A stretch of 43,165 nt of DNA. Source: Rhodospirillales bacterium. GTDB taxonomy: Bacteria; Pseudomonadota; Alphaproteobacteria; Geminicoccales; Geminicoccaceae. Under the pieces are notes generated by a model. It was not told the DNA's origin, did not search any database, and saw nothing but the letters and a program-made list of their open reading frames with translations. How positions within the stretch are numbered: position 1 is the first letter of the stretch; every line of letters starts with the position of its first letter. Both the position numbers and the translations under genes were made by a program. Positions 1 through 9,984 of the stretch are shown piece by piece. The stretch lies in NCBI GenBank assembly GCA_015490605.1, contig WFXL01000150.1, positions 1-43,165 on the forward strand. Reading direction: 5' to 3'.

Positions 1-318
1 GCCATAGAGCAGCGGATCGCCCAGGCACAGGAGGGCCACGTCGCGGCCCTGCTGACTGCTGGCGCGGGCGGCCTCGGCGATGGCGCCATAGACGCCGTCC
101 TTGGCGCTGCGGGTTGCCGTCATGGCGAGGGGGAAGAGGCGCAGGCGCGTGCCCGCCGGCAGCTGGGGGCGGACCGCCTCCAGCGCCCGCGCACGGCCGT
201 CGCTGGCGGCGATGGCCCACACCTCCTGCACCCGCCGCAGTTGCTCGAGGGCGGCGAGGGTGAGCTGGCCCGGCGCGCCCGGTCCGGTGCCCACGAGATG
301 GAGGGTGCCGGGCGTCAT
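1..318 (-). CDS. cobI: precorrin-2 C20-methyltransferase, N-terminal part (truncated by window edge)
   Basis: Reverse-strand translation MTPGTLHLVGTGPGAPGQLTLAALEQLRRVQEVW...GRDVALLCLGDPLLYG, typical tetrapyrrole methylase; start overlaps the cobL stop (ATGA). Confidence 0.8.
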   Translation of the reverse strand, partial: MTPGTLHLVGTGPGAPGQLTLAALEQLRRVQEVWAIAASDGRARALEAVRPQLPAGTRLRLFPLAMTATRSAKDGVYGAIAEAARASSQQGRDVALLCLGDPLLYG

Positions 319-1541
319 GCGGGTCGGGTCCACACCAGCCGGGTGATGGGGGCAAGGGCGCGCCACACCCGCCGCCGGCCGACGGTAACCAGCCGGCTGG
401 TCTGAAGCCGCACGAGCTCGCCGCCCCGGGCCTCGGCGAACGCCAGAAGCCGCGCTTCACCGGTGGCGGTGACGGCATGGGCCACCAGCCGGCCGCCGGG
501 GCGCAGCCGCTCGGCACAGGTCTCGAGCAGTCCCGGCGCATCCAGCCCACCGCCCACGAAGATGGCGTGGGGCGAAGGTTCCTCGGGCAGTGCCGCCGGC
601 GCCTCACCCTCCACCAGCTGCAGTTCGGGCACACCCAGGCGTTGGGCATTCTCGCGGATGCGGGCGGCTGCCTCGGGGTCCTTCTCGATGGCCACCGCCC
701 GGCTCCAGGGGGTGCTGCGCAGCCACTCGATGGCCACCGCGCCCGAGCCTGCACCCACATCCCAGAGGATGTGGCCCGGCTGGGGGGCAAGCGCAGCGAG
801 GGCGGAAGCGCGCACTTCCGCCTTGGTGATGCGGCCATCGTGGCGGAACAGGGCTTCGGGCAGGCCCGGGGTGCGCGGCGGCAGCGGCCGCGCGGGATTG
901 TCCGGCAGCTCGAAACCCACGAGATTGAGCTCGGCGAAGACCTTGCCGCGGGCCTCGGCGGCACGGCCGTGCCAGCGCGCTTCCCGCGGGCCACCCAGAT
1001 GGGCCAGCACATGCAGGGGCGCATCGGCGAAGCCGTCCTGGCACAGGAGCTCGGCGATGCGTGCCGGTCCCTCCTCGTCGGCGGTAAGCGCCAGGATGCG
1101 CGCACCGGGGGCATAGGCGCGGCGCAACCGCGCCAGCGGCCGGCCGTGGACGGTGGTGGTGACGGTCTCCTCCAGCGGCCAGCCGAGGCGCGCACAGGCC
1201 AGCTGGAAACTTGAGACGTGGGGGACGAAGATCACCTCCTCGGAGGCGAACACCCGCGCCACCAGCCGGCCGACACCGTACCAGAGGGGGTCGCCGGAGG
1301 CCAGCACCACCGTCGGCCGCCCGCGATAGCGGGCGAGATCCCGCACCGCCTGGAGGATCGGCGCGGTCCACACCACCCTGAAGGCGCGCGAGGGTGGGAT
1401 CAGCGCCAGATGGCGGCGCCCGCCCACCACCACTTCGGCGCGGTCCAGCAGCCGGCAGGCATGGGCCGAGAGCCCGGCGAGCCCGTCCTCGCCGATGCCT
1501 ACCACCGCAAGCCAGGGCTCATCCTCCGTTGGCGCCGCCAT
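315..1541 (-). CDS. cobL: precorrin-6Y C5,15-methyltransferase (decarboxylating), bifunctional CbiE/CbiT type
   Basis: MAAPTEDEPWLAVVGIGEDGLAGLSAHACRLLDRAEVVVGG... followed by CbiT-like DVGAGSGAVAIEW; start trimmed from the longer ORF because of ATGA coupling with cobH. Confidence 0.9.
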   Translation of the reverse strand: MAAPTEDEPWLAVVGIGEDGLAGLSAHACRLLDRAEVVVGGRRHLALIPPSRAFRVVWTAPILQAVRDLARYRGRPTVVLASGDPLWYGVGRLVARVFASEEVIFVPHVSSFQLACARLGWPLEETVTTTVHGRPLARLRRAYAPGARILALTADEEGPARIAELLCQDGFADAPLHVLAHLGGPREARWHGRAAEARGKVFAELNLVGFELPDNPARPLPPRTPGLPEALFRHDGRITKAEVRASALAALAPQPGHILWDVGAGSGAVAIEWLRSTPWSRAVAIEKDPEAAARIRENAQRLGVPELQLVEGEAPAALPEEPSPHAIFVGGGLDAPGLLETCAERLRPGGRLVAHAVTATGEARLLAFAEARGGELVRLQTSRLVTVGRRRVWRALAPITRLVWTRPA

Positions 1542-2182
1542 CAGCCCTCCGCCTCCACCAGCACCGCATTGACCGCCGCCGCTGCCAGCGCCGAGCCGCC
1601 GAAGCGGCCCGCGAGGGTGAGGTAGACCAGCCCGTGGGCGGCTGCCAGCTCCATGAGCGCCCGCTTGCTCTCCACCGCGCCGACGAAGCCCACGGGAAAG
1701 GCGAACACCACCGCCGGCCGCACGCCCTCCGCCAGCACCCGCTCCAGCAGGCGGAAGAGAGCGGTGGGGGCATTGCCCACCGCCACCACCGCCCCCTCGA
1801 GGGCCTTGCCCCAGTGCTCCACCGCCACCAGCGCGCGGGTCACCCGCCGCCGGGTGGCCTCGGCCACCACCCGTGGATGGTCGATGGTGCACACCACCCG
1901 ATTGGCGGCGGGCAGGTGGCGGCGGAGGATGCCGGCGGCGGTGGCGTGGGTATCGCACAGGAGCGGCGCGCCGGCAGCCAGCGCTCGGCGGGCGGCGGCG
2001 GCGGGATCGCCGCGATGGCGCAGGTCCTGGACGATCGCCGGAAGGCCGCAGGCATGGACCAGCCGCAGGGCAAAGGGGCGGAGCTCGGGGGCGAGCTCGA
2101 CCCCCTCCAGGGCGGCACGCACCCGCTCGAACGAGAGCCGGTAGATGGCGGCGGGATCACGCAGATAGAAGAGGCCGCTCAC
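1541..2182 (-). CDS. cobH: precorrin-8X methylmutase
   Basis: 213 aa with CobH/CbiC-like sequence (VCTIDHPRVVAEATRRR, GNAPTALFRLLE, PVGFVGAVESKRAL). Confidence 0.92.
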   Translation of the reverse strand: MSGLFYLRDPAAIYRLSFERVRAALEGVELAPELRPFALRLVHACGLPAIVQDLRHRGDPAAAARRALAAGAPLLCDTHATAAGILRRHLPAANRVVCTIDHPRVVAEATRRRVTRALVAVEHWGKALEGAVVAVGNAPTALFRLLERVLAEGVRPAVVFAFPVGFVGAVESKRALMELAAAHGLVYLTLAGRFGGSALAAAAVNAVLVEAEG

Positions 2183-3189
2183 GGTCCGCCGTCGCGAAAG
2201 GCCCGCTCCGCCACCGCCAGCGCCCGCGCCTGGGGGTGCGGGCCGCGGGTGTGGTGGAGGTGCGGATGGGGATGGTCGTGGGCGTGGTGGGCATGATCGT
2301 GGTGGTGGCCGTCGGCGTCGGTGCCGATGCCTTCCACATGGTGGTGGTGGCTCTGCTGGGGGGTGCCCACGTCCGCCTCATAGCCGAGGATGCGCTCGCG
2401 ATACTTGCACAGGGCGCAGTTCATGGCGGTATCGCCCGCGAGGATGCCGCGGATGCGGCGGACAAAGGTGTCGATCACCCCGGGGTGGTGGGCGAGATAG
2501 CCGGCCCTGATGAAGCGCACGGCGGGATGGCGCGCTGCCACTTGGTCGGCGGCGGCATAGATGCGCCGCACCAGCACGCCGGTAAACAGGAACCAGGGGA
2601 ACACCACCACCTGGCGGAAGCCGAGGCGGGCGATGCGGTCGAGGGCGATGTGGGTGCGCGGGTGGGCGACACCGGAATAGGCCACTTCCGCATGCTGAAA
2701 ACCGAGGCCCTCCCACAGCAGCCGGCAGACCTTGGCGACATTGGCGTTGGCATCGGCATCGGAGGTGCCGCGGCCCACCACCACCAGCGCCGTCTCCTCC
2801 GGCGGCACGGGCTCGTCCGCTGTCTCAAGGGCCGTGCGGATGCGATCGCGAGCCGCCTCCAGCAGCCGCGGGTCGATGCCGAGCTCGCGCGCCATCCGCA
2901 CTTCGAGCCCGTGCTCGTGGGCATAGCGGTTGAGCACCGAGGGCACGTCATTCTTGACGTGGCCGGCGGCGAACAGCATGGCGGGAAGGGCGAGGATGCG
3001 CCGCACCCCCTTTGCCCGCAGCCGATCGAGCCCCTCGCGCAGGGTCGGGCGGGCGAATTCGAGATAGCCCATGGCCACCGGCCAGTCGGGAAAGTGCGGC
3101 TCAAGCCGGGCTACCAGCTCGGCGAATTCCGCGCAGGCCTCGGGATCGCGGCTGCCATGGCCGCAGATCATCACGCCGGTCTCAGACAC
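2179..3189 (-). CDS. cbiX: sirohydrochlorin cobaltochelatase CbiX-type with MNCALC motif and His-rich C-terminal tail
   Basis: MSETGVMICGHGSRDPEACAEF..., duplicated chelatase motifs, MNCALCKYRERILGYE, then HHHHVEG...HHHDHAHHAHDHPHPHLHH. Confidence 0.88.
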   Translation of the reverse strand: MSETGVMICGHGSRDPEACAEFAELVARLEPHFPDWPVAMGYLEFARPTLREGLDRLRAKGVRRILALPAMLFAAGHVKNDVPSVLNRYAHEHGLEVRMARELGIDPRLLEAARDRIRTALETADEPVPPEETALVVVGRGTSDADANANVAKVCRLLWEGLGFQHAEVAYSGVAHPRTHIALDRIARLGFRQVVVFPWFLFTGVLVRRIYAAADQVAARHPAVRFIRAGYLAHHPGVIDTFVRRIRGILAGDTAMNCALCKYRERILGYEADVGTPQQSHHHHVEGIGTDADGHHHDHAHHAHDHPHPHLHHTRGPHPQARALAVAERAFRDGGP

Positions 3190-3260
3190 GGGTCGGGCTC
3201 CCTCGGTGCAAGCGGCGAGCTAGCATCGGCCCGAGGGCGCGCCAAGGGGCCCGCGGCGGC

Positions 3261-3686
3261 TCAGACCGCGAGCGGCACCAGGCCGGCCACCACCAGATAG
3301 CGGAGGCCCTTGCCGAGGGCGACCAGCGGCAGGAAGAGCCAGAGCGGCGTGCGGAACAGGCCCGCCACCAGGGTCAGCGGATCTCCCACCAGCGGCAGCC
3401 AGCTCAGCAGCAGCGCCGGCGTGCCGAAGCGGCGAAAGAGGCGCTCGGCTTGGGCATAGCGCTTGGGGTCCAGCGGAAAGCGGCGGTGGTGGCGCAGCGC
3501 CGCGAGCCCTCGGCCGATGGCCCAGTTCACCAGCGCGCCGAGGGTGTTGCCCAGGGTCGCCGCCGCCACCAGCGGGCCGAGGCGCTCGGGCGCTAGCCAC
3601 ACCGCCCCCGCCAGCACCGCCTCGCTGGAGAAGGGCAGGATGGTGGCGGCGAGAAAGGCGGAGAGAAAGACCGCCGCCAGCGACAC
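3261..3686 (-). CDS. YqaA/DedA-like small membrane protein
   Basis: 141 aa hydrophobic: MSLAAVFLSAFLAATILPFSSEAVLAGAVW...SWLPLVGDPLTLVAGLFRTPLWLFLPLVALGKGLRY. Confidence 0.78.
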   Translation of the reverse strand: MSLAAVFLSAFLAATILPFSSEAVLAGAVWLAPERLGPLVAAATLGNTLGALVNWAIGRGLAALRHHRRFPLDPKRYAQAERLFRRFGTPALLLSWLPLVGDPLTLVAGLFRTPLWLFLPLVALGKGLRYLVVAGLVPLAV

Positions 3687-3689
3687 GGA

Positions 3690-4079
3690 TCAGACGGCGG
3701 CCACCACCCGCTGCAGGCGGGCCCTGACCTCGCGCGCCACCTCGTGCACCGTGGGATTGTCGATCATCTGCATGGCGGCCTCGGGATCCATGGCCGAGAC
3801 CTCCACCCGGCCATCCTCGAGCTCACGCACCACCACATTGCACGGCAGCAGCACGCCGATGTGGGGCTCGGCCTCCAGCACCCGATGCGCGAGCGGCGGG
3901 TTGCAGGCGCCGAGGATGAGATAGGGGCGCATCTCCAGCCCCAGCTTCTGCTTCAGGGTGGCCTTGACGTCGATCTCGGTAAGGACGCCGAAGCCCTCCT
4001 TGGCGAGCTCCTCGCGGGTGCGTGCCACCACCTCGTCAAAGCCGCGTCCGTCAATGATGCGGTCGATGCTGTAGCCCAT
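3690..4079 (-). CDS. DUF302 domain protein
   Basis: 129 aa: [74 protein letters not shown], classic DUF302 pattern. Confidence 0.85.
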   Translation of the reverse strand: MGYSIDRIIDGRGFDEVVARTREELAKEGFGVLTEIDVKATLKQKLGLEMRPYLILGACNPPLAHRVLEAEPHIGVLLPCNVVVRELEDGRVEVSAMDPEAAMQMIDNPTVHEVAREVRARLQRVVAAV

Positions 4080-4095
4080 GGCCTGTTCCTCCGCT

Positions 4096-4521
4096 TCAGC
4101 GGACGCCGTTGGCCCGCTGCAGTTCCCTCAGATAGGCGATCACCGCCGGAATGTCGTCGTCGGCGACCTCCGGTCGCGGCGGCATGTCGCCGAAATACCA
4201 GTGGTGCTGACGCACGCCGAAGCGAATCGCCGTGGCGAAGGCGAAATCCGCATGGTGGGCGGGGCGGTAGATGGGATGCACCAGCGGCGGCCCGCGATCA
4301 CTGCCACCGGCGGTGGCCCCGTGGCAGCTGGCGCACTGGGCCTCGAACACCGCCTTGCCCCGCTGCGCCAAAGGCGAGAGCTGGCGCGGCAGCGTCACCT
4401 CCACCAGCGGGGCTTCCTGCTGGCGGCTCCACCACCACCAGCCGGCTGCCACCACCACCACGCCCAGCAGCAGCCACCACGCACTGCGCCGACTGCCGGC
4501 GGCAGGGGACGGCTCGCTCAT
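4096..4521 (-). CDS. membrane-anchored c-type cytochrome
   Basis: [31 protein letters not shown] anchor, single CASCHG heme motif, distal [14 protein letters not shown]. Confidence 0.85.
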   Translation of the reverse strand: MSEPSPAAGSRRSAWWLLLGVVVVAAGWWWWSRQQEAPLVEVTLPRQLSPLAQRGKAVFEAQCASCHGATAGGSDRGPPLVHPIYRPAHHADFAFATAIRFGVRQHHWYFGDMPPRPEVADDDIPAVIAYLRELQRANGVR

Positions 4522-4555
4522 CCCTGCCCTCCTCCACCGGTTGCCTCCCGCAGAT

Positions 4556-4583
4556 GGACCTTCCCCCTGCGGGAAGGTCAAGC
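4556..4583 (-). promoter_or_regulatory. CueR/HmrR-type MerR-family operator-promoter (copper-responsive), site 1
   Basis: Minus strand CTTGACCTTCCCGCAGGGGGAAGGTCC: perfect 9-bp arms GACCTTCCC/GGGAAGGTC around GCAGG, -35-like TTGACC followed by a 19-nt spacer; upstream of the cytochrome c gene. Confidence 0.7.
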
Positions 4584-5411
4584 GCGCCCGCCCGGGGCAC
4601 TCGCTGCACTGGCATCGGTGCCACGGGCAAGCCGCAGGCCGATGGCGGTCAGGGCCGTGGCGGTCAGGGCGGATTCGGCATAGCCCAGCGAGCGCAGAGC
4701 AAGTTCCAGCAGCACCGCGCCCACGGTGAAGGGACCGCCCTCCGACGGCAGCTTCACCCCGTCCTCGCCCACCAGCCACCCCACGAGGCTCACGCCCAGC
4801 GCCGCCGCCAACACCAGCGGCAGCACCATGCCGAGCTGGATGGCGAGGATCCGCAGCGCCTGGCCGCGGGTGCGCCGCCAGGTGGTGGCCGGGGCGAAGG
4901 TGCCGTCGAGGGCGGCGGCGACTGGCAGCGGCGCGAGCCGCCCATAGACCCACAGCACCACCGCCACCAGCCCGAGCCCCGCCGGCAGCATCAGCAGGCC
5001 GGCCAGCGGCGTGGCTTCGCGTGCGGCCACCGCCAGCAGGGTGAAGAGGAGGAAGGGCATCAGCCCGGCGAGTGCTACCAGCAGCCCCACCAGCAGATGC
5101 CCCAGCAGATAGCGCGCGGCCATGGCATCGAAGGGAGCACCCAGTCGCGGCCAGGGATCGCCGCGGCGGATGTGGCGCACGAAACTGGCGCCCAGGGCAC
5201 TCATGCCGGCGAAATCGAGGAAGCCACCCACCGACGACCAGCCCTCGATGCTCCCGAGCCCCCAGCGCGGCGGCAGCGTGGCCACGGCGAAGGCCGCCAG
5301 CAGCCACGGCAGCGCCAACCGCGCCATCACCGGCTGGTGATGGAGCACGAAGCGCCAGGACTCGGCCACGATGGTGGCGACGGGGAGCGGGCTCGCCATG
5401 GCGGCATCCAA
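4578..5411 (-). CDS. multi-pass membrane protein of unknown function
   Basis: 277 aa, several hydrophobic segments (LLAAFAVATLPP, LLVGLLVALAGLMPFLLFTLLAVAA, LAGLLMLPAGLGLVAVVLWVYG). Confidence 0.65.
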   Translation of the reverse strand: MDAAMASPLPVATIVAESWRFVLHHQPVMARLALPWLLAAFAVATLPPRWGLGSIEGWSSVGGFLDFAGMSALGASFVRHIRRGDPWPRLGAPFDAMAARYLLGHLLVGLLVALAGLMPFLLFTLLAVAAREATPLAGLLMLPAGLGLVAVVLWVYGRLAPLPVAAALDGTFAPATTWRRTRGQALRILAIQLGMVLPLVLAAALGVSLVGWLVGEDGVKLPSEGGPFTVGAVLLELALRSLGYAESALTATALTAIGLRLARGTDASAASAPGGRA

Positions 5412-5437
5412 TAGCGGCCGGGCCCCTGTGTGGCGAT

Positions 5438-5869
5438 TCAGGCGGGCGAGGACAAGCGCGGCATGGTGCCGGGAAAGCCCGGCGGCAGGGCGCGGGCGAT
5501 GCGCACCGGTCGCAGTTTGGGGTCCAGCGCCACCAGGGTGATTTCCACCACCGCCAGAAGCTCGCCCGCCCGCAGCACCCGCTGGTCCAGCACCAGCCGC
5601 GCTCCACTAACGGCCACCACCCGGGTCTCCACCGTCAGCAGGTCGTCCAGCTGTGCCGGCCGGCGATAGTCCACCACGCAGCGGCGCACGGCAAAGCGCA
5701 CGCCGTGGCGTTCGGCCAGGGTGCGGTGGTCGAGTCCCAGCGCCCGCAGCCACTCGGTGCGGGCCCGTTCGACGAATTTGAGGTAGTTGGCATAGTAGAC
5801 GATCCCGGCGGCATCGGTGTCCTCATAATAGACCCGCACCGGGTGGCGGTGGACGGTCTCAGGCGGCAC
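5438..5869 (-). CDS. ybgC: YbgC-type acyl-CoA thioesterase
   Basis: [40 protein letters not shown], hot-dog thioesterase signature. Confidence 0.92.
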   Translation of the reverse strand: MPPETVHRHPVRVYYEDTDAAGIVYYANYLKFVERARTEWLRALGLDHRTLAERHGVRFAVRRCVVDYRRPAQLDDLLTVETRVVAVSGARLVLDQRVLRAGELLAVVEITLVALDPKLRPVRIARALPPGFPGTMPRLSSPA

Positions 5870-6899
5870 CGGGATCCTCCGGGTCGAACAGTTGCGGCTG
5901 GTCGAGGGAGCGCGGCGGCGTCAGCCCCAGATGGTCGAAGGCGAGGCGGGTGAGGACGCGGCCGCGGGGTGTGCGCCGGATCAGCCCCTGCTGCAGCAGA
6001 TAGGGTTCCACCGTCTCCTCGAGGGTATCCCGCTGTTCCGAGAGGGCGGCGGCGACGGTATCGATCCCCACCGGCCCGCCGCCATACTTCTCGGCGATGA
6101 GGCGGAGATAACGGCGATCGAGGGCATCGAGCCCGAGGCCGTCGATCTCGAGCCGGCGCAGCACCTCATCGGCAAGCTCGGCATCCACCGGGGCGGCCTC
6201 GCGCACGGTGGCAAAATCCCGCACCCGCCGCAGCAGGCGGGTGGCGATGCGCGGGGTGCCGCGGGCACGGCGGGCGATCTCGCGGCAGGCGGCATCGGTG
6301 AGCTCGAGGCCGAGAATGCGCGCACCCCGGCGGACGATGGCCTCGAGCTCTTCCACCCGATAGAAGTCGAGCCGGGCGAGGATGCCGAAGCGGTCCCTGA
6401 GCGGGGTGGTCAAAAGGCCGGTGCGGGTGGTGGCACCCACCAGGGTGAAGGGCGGCAGGTCGATGCGCACCGAGCGCGCCGCCGGCCCCTCGCCGATCAC
6501 CAGATCGAGCTTGAAGTCCTCCATCGCCGGATAGAGCACCTCCTCCACCGCCGGCGGCAGGCGGTGGATCTCGTCGATGAAGAGCACATCCCGCGGCTGG
6601 AGGTTGGTGAGGATGGCGGCCAAGTCGCCGGCACGGGCGATGATGGGGCCGGCGGTCATGCGAAAGCCGACCCCGAGTTCGGCGGCGAGGATCTGGGCGA
6701 GGGTGGTCTTGCCGAGCCCGGGCGGGCCGGCGAACAGCACATGGTCCAGAGGTTCGCCGCGGCTGCGGGCGGCCTCGATGAACACCGCGAGATTGGCCTT
6801 GAGCCGGCTCTGGCCGATGAAGGCGGCAAGCCGAGTGGGTCGCAGGCCGGCATCGGCATCATCCTCATGGGCGGTGGCGGCGACGATGCGATCGCTCAC
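5859..6899 (-). CDS. ruvB: Holliday junction branch migration ATPase RuvB
   Basis: [51 protein letters not shown]...[11 protein letters not shown]. Confidence 0.97.
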   Translation of the reverse strand: MSDRIVAATAHEDDADAGLRPTRLAAFIGQSRLKANLAVFIEAARSRGEPLDHVLFAGPPGLGKTTLAQILAAELGVGFRMTAGPIIARAGDLAAILTNLQPRDVLFIDEIHRLPPAVEEVLYPAMEDFKLDLVIGEGPAARSVRIDLPPFTLVGATTRTGLLTTPLRDRFGILARLDFYRVEELEAIVRRGARILGLELTDAACREIARRARGTPRIATRLLRRVRDFATVREAAPVDAELADEVLRRLEIDGLGLDALDRRYLRLIAEKYGGGPVGIDTVAAALSEQRDTLEETVEPYLLQQGLIRRTPRGRVLTRLAFDHLGLTPPRSLDQPQLFDPEDPGAA

Positions 6900-7504
6900 G
6901 GGGCGAGCTCCCTCAGCGCCTCACGCACGAGCTCCTCAAGCGGCGGCTCGTCGCGGCCGAGGCGCTGGCGTGCCGCCGCGATCGCCCGCCAGGCCTCGCT
7001 CCGATCATAGCCGAGATGGACCAGCGCCGAGAGGGCATCCTCCACCACCCCGCCGGCGGAACTGGCAGGCGTTCCCGGTGCGGCCGGAGCGACCCCGCGC
7101 GGCAGCTGGGCGATCTGCGGTTCGAGCTCGGCCAGGATGCGGCGGGCAAGCCGCGGCCCGACGCCGGCAGCGCGGGTGAGGCTCGCGCTGTCGCGGGCGG
7201 CGATGGCGGTGTGCAGCCGCTCGGGGTCGAGCACCGAGAGGAGCGAGAGGGCAAGGCGCGCGCCCACCCCCTGCACCTGGCGCAGGCGGCGAAACCATGC
7301 GAGCTCGGCGGCATCGGCGAAGCCGTAGAGAAAGGTGCCGTCCTCGCGGGTCACGCTGTCGATCCGGAGTTCCACCGCCTGCCCCGGCTCGAGCCGCGCC
7401 AGCAGGCGGGTGGGGCAATAGACCCGATAGCCCACACCCTGCACCTCCACCACCAGGGCGTCGTCCTCAAGCCAGGCGATGCGGCCCCGCAGCAGCGCGA
7501 TCAT
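6896..7504 (-). CDS. ruvA: Holliday junction DNA helicase subunit RuvA
   Basis: [35 protein letters not shown]..., C-terminal [12 protein letters not shown]. Confidence 0.96.
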   Translation of the reverse strand: MIALLRGRIAWLEDDALVVEVQGVGYRVYCPTRLLARLEPGQAVELRIDSVTREDGTFLYGFADAAELAWFRRLRQVQGVGARLALSLLSVLDPERLHTAIAARDSASLTRAAGVGPRLARRILAELEPQIAQLPRGVAPAAPGTPASSAGGVVEDALSALVHLGYDRSEAWRAIAAARQRLGRDEPPLEELVREALRELAP

Positions 7505-8004
7505 CGGCCCACCGCCGCGGCGATGCGGCTTTGGGTGGCGCGGTGGTGGGCGTGGCAGATGGCCACCGCCAGGGCGTCGGCGGCATCGCCCTCCAGCGCC
7601 GGGGCGGTGGGCAGCAGCACCCGCACCATCACCGCCACCTGGCGCTTGTCGGCACCGCCGGTGCCGGTAAGGGACCGCTTGATGTGGCGCGCGGCATATT
7701 CGGCCACCGGCAGGCCGGCGTGGGCGGCCGACAGCAGCACCACCCCGCGGGCCTGACCCAGCCGCAGGGAGGTGGCCGGATTGCGGTTCACCACCGTCTC
7801 CTCCACCGCCGCCTCCCGCGGGCGGTAGCGCCGGATCACCTCGGCGAGGCCGCGGTAGAGGGCATCGAGCCGGGCTGCCAGCGGCTCCTCGCTGCGGCTG
7901 GTGACCACCCCGGCCGCCACGAAACCGAGGCTCGCCCCCGCGACCTCCACGATTCCCCAGCCGGTGCGGGCGAGGCCGGGGTCGAGCCCGATGATCCTGG
8001 TCAT
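7501..8004 (-). CDS. ruvC: crossover junction endodeoxyribonuclease RuvC
   Basis: [21 protein letters not shown]...[24 protein letters not shown]...[15 protein letters not shown]. Confidence 0.97.
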   Translation of the reverse strand: MTRIIGLDPGLARTGWGIVEVAGASLGFVAAGVVTSRSEEPLAARLDALYRGLAEVIRRYRPREAAVEETVVNRNPATSLRLGQARGVVLLSAAHAGLPVAEYAARHIKRSLTGTGGADKRQVAVMVRVLLPTAPALEGDAADALAVAICHAHHRATQSRIAAAVGR

Positions 8005-8744
8005 CCGGCCTGGGCCAGCACCTCCTCGGAGACCTCGAAGTTGGCGATCACCCGCTGGACGTCGTCATTCTCATCGAGCGCCTCCAGCAGCCGGAAGAGG
8101 CTCTTGGCCACCTCACCGTCCACCGGCACGGTGACGGTGGGGCGCCAGCCCAGATGGGCCTCCACCGGCGGGCCGAAGCGCGCCTCCAGTGCCTCGCGCA
8201 CCGCCGCCAGGTCCTCCGGCCGGCAGCGAATTTCGTGGCCGGCCTCCGAGCTCTCCACATCCTCGGCACCGGCCTCGATGGCCGCCTCCAGCATCTCCTC
8301 CTCGCTGGCGGTCTCGGCGGGATAGCGCACAAGGCCGATGCGCTCGAACTGGAAGGCGACGCTGCCGGTCTCGCCGAGACTGCCGCCATGCTTGGAGAAG
8401 GCGGCGCGCACCTCGGCGGCGGTGCGGTTGCGGTTGTCGGTCAGGGCCTCGACGATGATGGCCACGCCGCCGGGGCCGTAGCCCTCATAGCGCACCTCCT
8501 CGTACGACTCGCCGTCGCTGCCCTGACCCTTGCGGATGGCGCGCTCGATGTTGTCCTTGGGGACATTGGCGGCCTTGGCCGCCTGGATGGCCGCCCGCAG
8601 CCGCGGATTGTGCTCGGGGTCGGGCAGCCCCATGCGCGAGGCCACCTGGATCTCCCGCAACAGCCGGGTGAAGCGACGCGCCCGCAGCGCGTCCTGCCGG
8701 CTCTTGCGGTACATGATGTTCTTCCACTGCGAATGTCCGGCCAT
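8001..8744 (-). CDS. yebC: YebC/PmpR family protein
   Basis: [32 protein letters not shown]...; start moved to MAGHSQW from the longer ORF. Confidence 0.95.
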   Translation of the reverse strand: MAGHSQWKNIMYRKSRQDALRARRFTRLLREIQVASRMGLPDPEHNPRLRAAIQAAKAANVPKDNIERAIRKGQGSDGESYEEVRYEGYGPGGVAIIVEALTDNRNRTAAEVRAAFSKHGGSLGETGSVAFQFERIGLVRYPAETASEEEMLEAAIEAGAEDVESSEAGHEIRCRPEDLAAVREALEARFGPPVEAHLGWRPTVTVPVDGEVAKSLFRLLEALDENDDVQRVIANFEVSEEVLAQAG

Positions 8745-8880
8745 GGTCTCACCGCATCCGCTTCCGCAGAGGTCAATTGGCACGCGTGCTCGGAGGCGAC
8801 AAGGGCACGTGGTCTTAACGATTCGGCAACTTCCAGGCGGCAGGATGGGGGCGGATCCCGGCCCGAGGAAGGGGTATGCG

Positions 8881-9225
8881 ATGGTGATGCGTCGCGAGGG
8901 AACCGTGGGCGCGGTCCAGGCCAGCGAGCGCCGCCTGTTCCGCCGCTACGAGACGGCGCTGCCGGCGCGCTTCGTGGTGGAGGGCGAGGAGGCGTTCGAC
9001 TGCGTGATCCGCGACCTCTCCCTCGGTGGAGCGCGGCTGGTGCCGGGCCGGCCGGAGCTCAGCGGCCGGACGGGCCGCCTGTGTTTCGAGGAGTTGTGGC
9101 ATCCGCCGGGGCTGCCGGCGCGGGTGGTGGCGGCGGATGAGGCGTGCGTGCGCCTCGCCTTCGAGCTCGACCCGCTGGCGGAACAGGCGCTGACCTTCTT
9201 CCTCGCGGCGGCGGTGCACGAGTGA
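8881..9225 (+). CDS. single-domain PilZ protein
   Basis: [39 protein letters not shown], PilZ RxxxR and D/NxSxxG motifs. Confidence 0.82.
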   Translation: MVMRREGTVGAVQASERRLFRRYETALPARFVVEGEEAFDCVIRDLSLGGARLVPGRPELSGRTGRLCFEELWHPPGLPARVVAADEACVRLAFELDPLAEQALTFFLAAAVHE

Positions 9226-9874
9226 GGCGGTGCGGGGCGCGGCGTGCCACCGGTCGGAGTCCGCCCGCGCAGCCGCCTCCGGGGATGGGGGAGCGCGTGC
9301 TGATGCGCGACGGGCGCGGGCCGGTCGGTTGCCGCCAATCGAGGCGCCGAACCGCCGCCGGGCCCGCATGGGGTGGCGGAGCCGCTGGTGCGCACGCACG
9401 CACCCGGACAGCCCCCTGCGCTTGCGGGGGCAGTCGCGTCTGCCGCGTCTGCCCGAACGGCCAAAGACGGTCCCGCTCGCGCGGCTTTCTCATCCGAGCC
9501 CGCCGTCGATGCCCCGAGAGTCGTGAGGAGGTCTGATAGCCGAGCGGCATAAACGCACCCGTGAGTGGCGAAGAGGCCTGAGGGCCGGAACCGGCGCAAC
9601 CACCCACGTAGGCGGCGCGGGGGCCTGAGGGCCGAAGCTGGTCGCACAGGGCCGCGAGGCGGCGCCGGGTCTGTGGGCCAGCCGGCCGCCGATCGCCCGT
9701 GGCAAGCGCTCCGAGGGCCGGTGCCGGTGGCATCGGAGCCTGCGGGCGGTCAGGTGGTGGCGAGCAGCGCACGCGCGCTGTCCCCATGGGCTTTCGGGCC
9801 GCGGACGCGCACAGGCCATGGGGACGAAGCCAGCCACCCGCGCCAGGGGTCCGCCACCGGCGGGCGGAGGTTTT

Positions 9875-9902
9875 CGGACCGTGGGCCGGTGCCCACGGTC
9901 CG
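9875..9902. terminator. strong hairpin between convergent genes (possible bidirectional terminator)
   Basis: CGGACCGTGGGC-CGGT-GCCCACGGTCCG: perfect 12-bp stem with 4-nt loop; no 3' U-tract on either strand. Confidence 0.35.
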
Positions 9903-9984
9903 TGCAAGGCGGCGTCGGTCGCCGGGACGTCGGCCTCTGTATCGAAATGCGCCAGAGCGGCCGGTGTTGCAGCTCCGGCGACCC

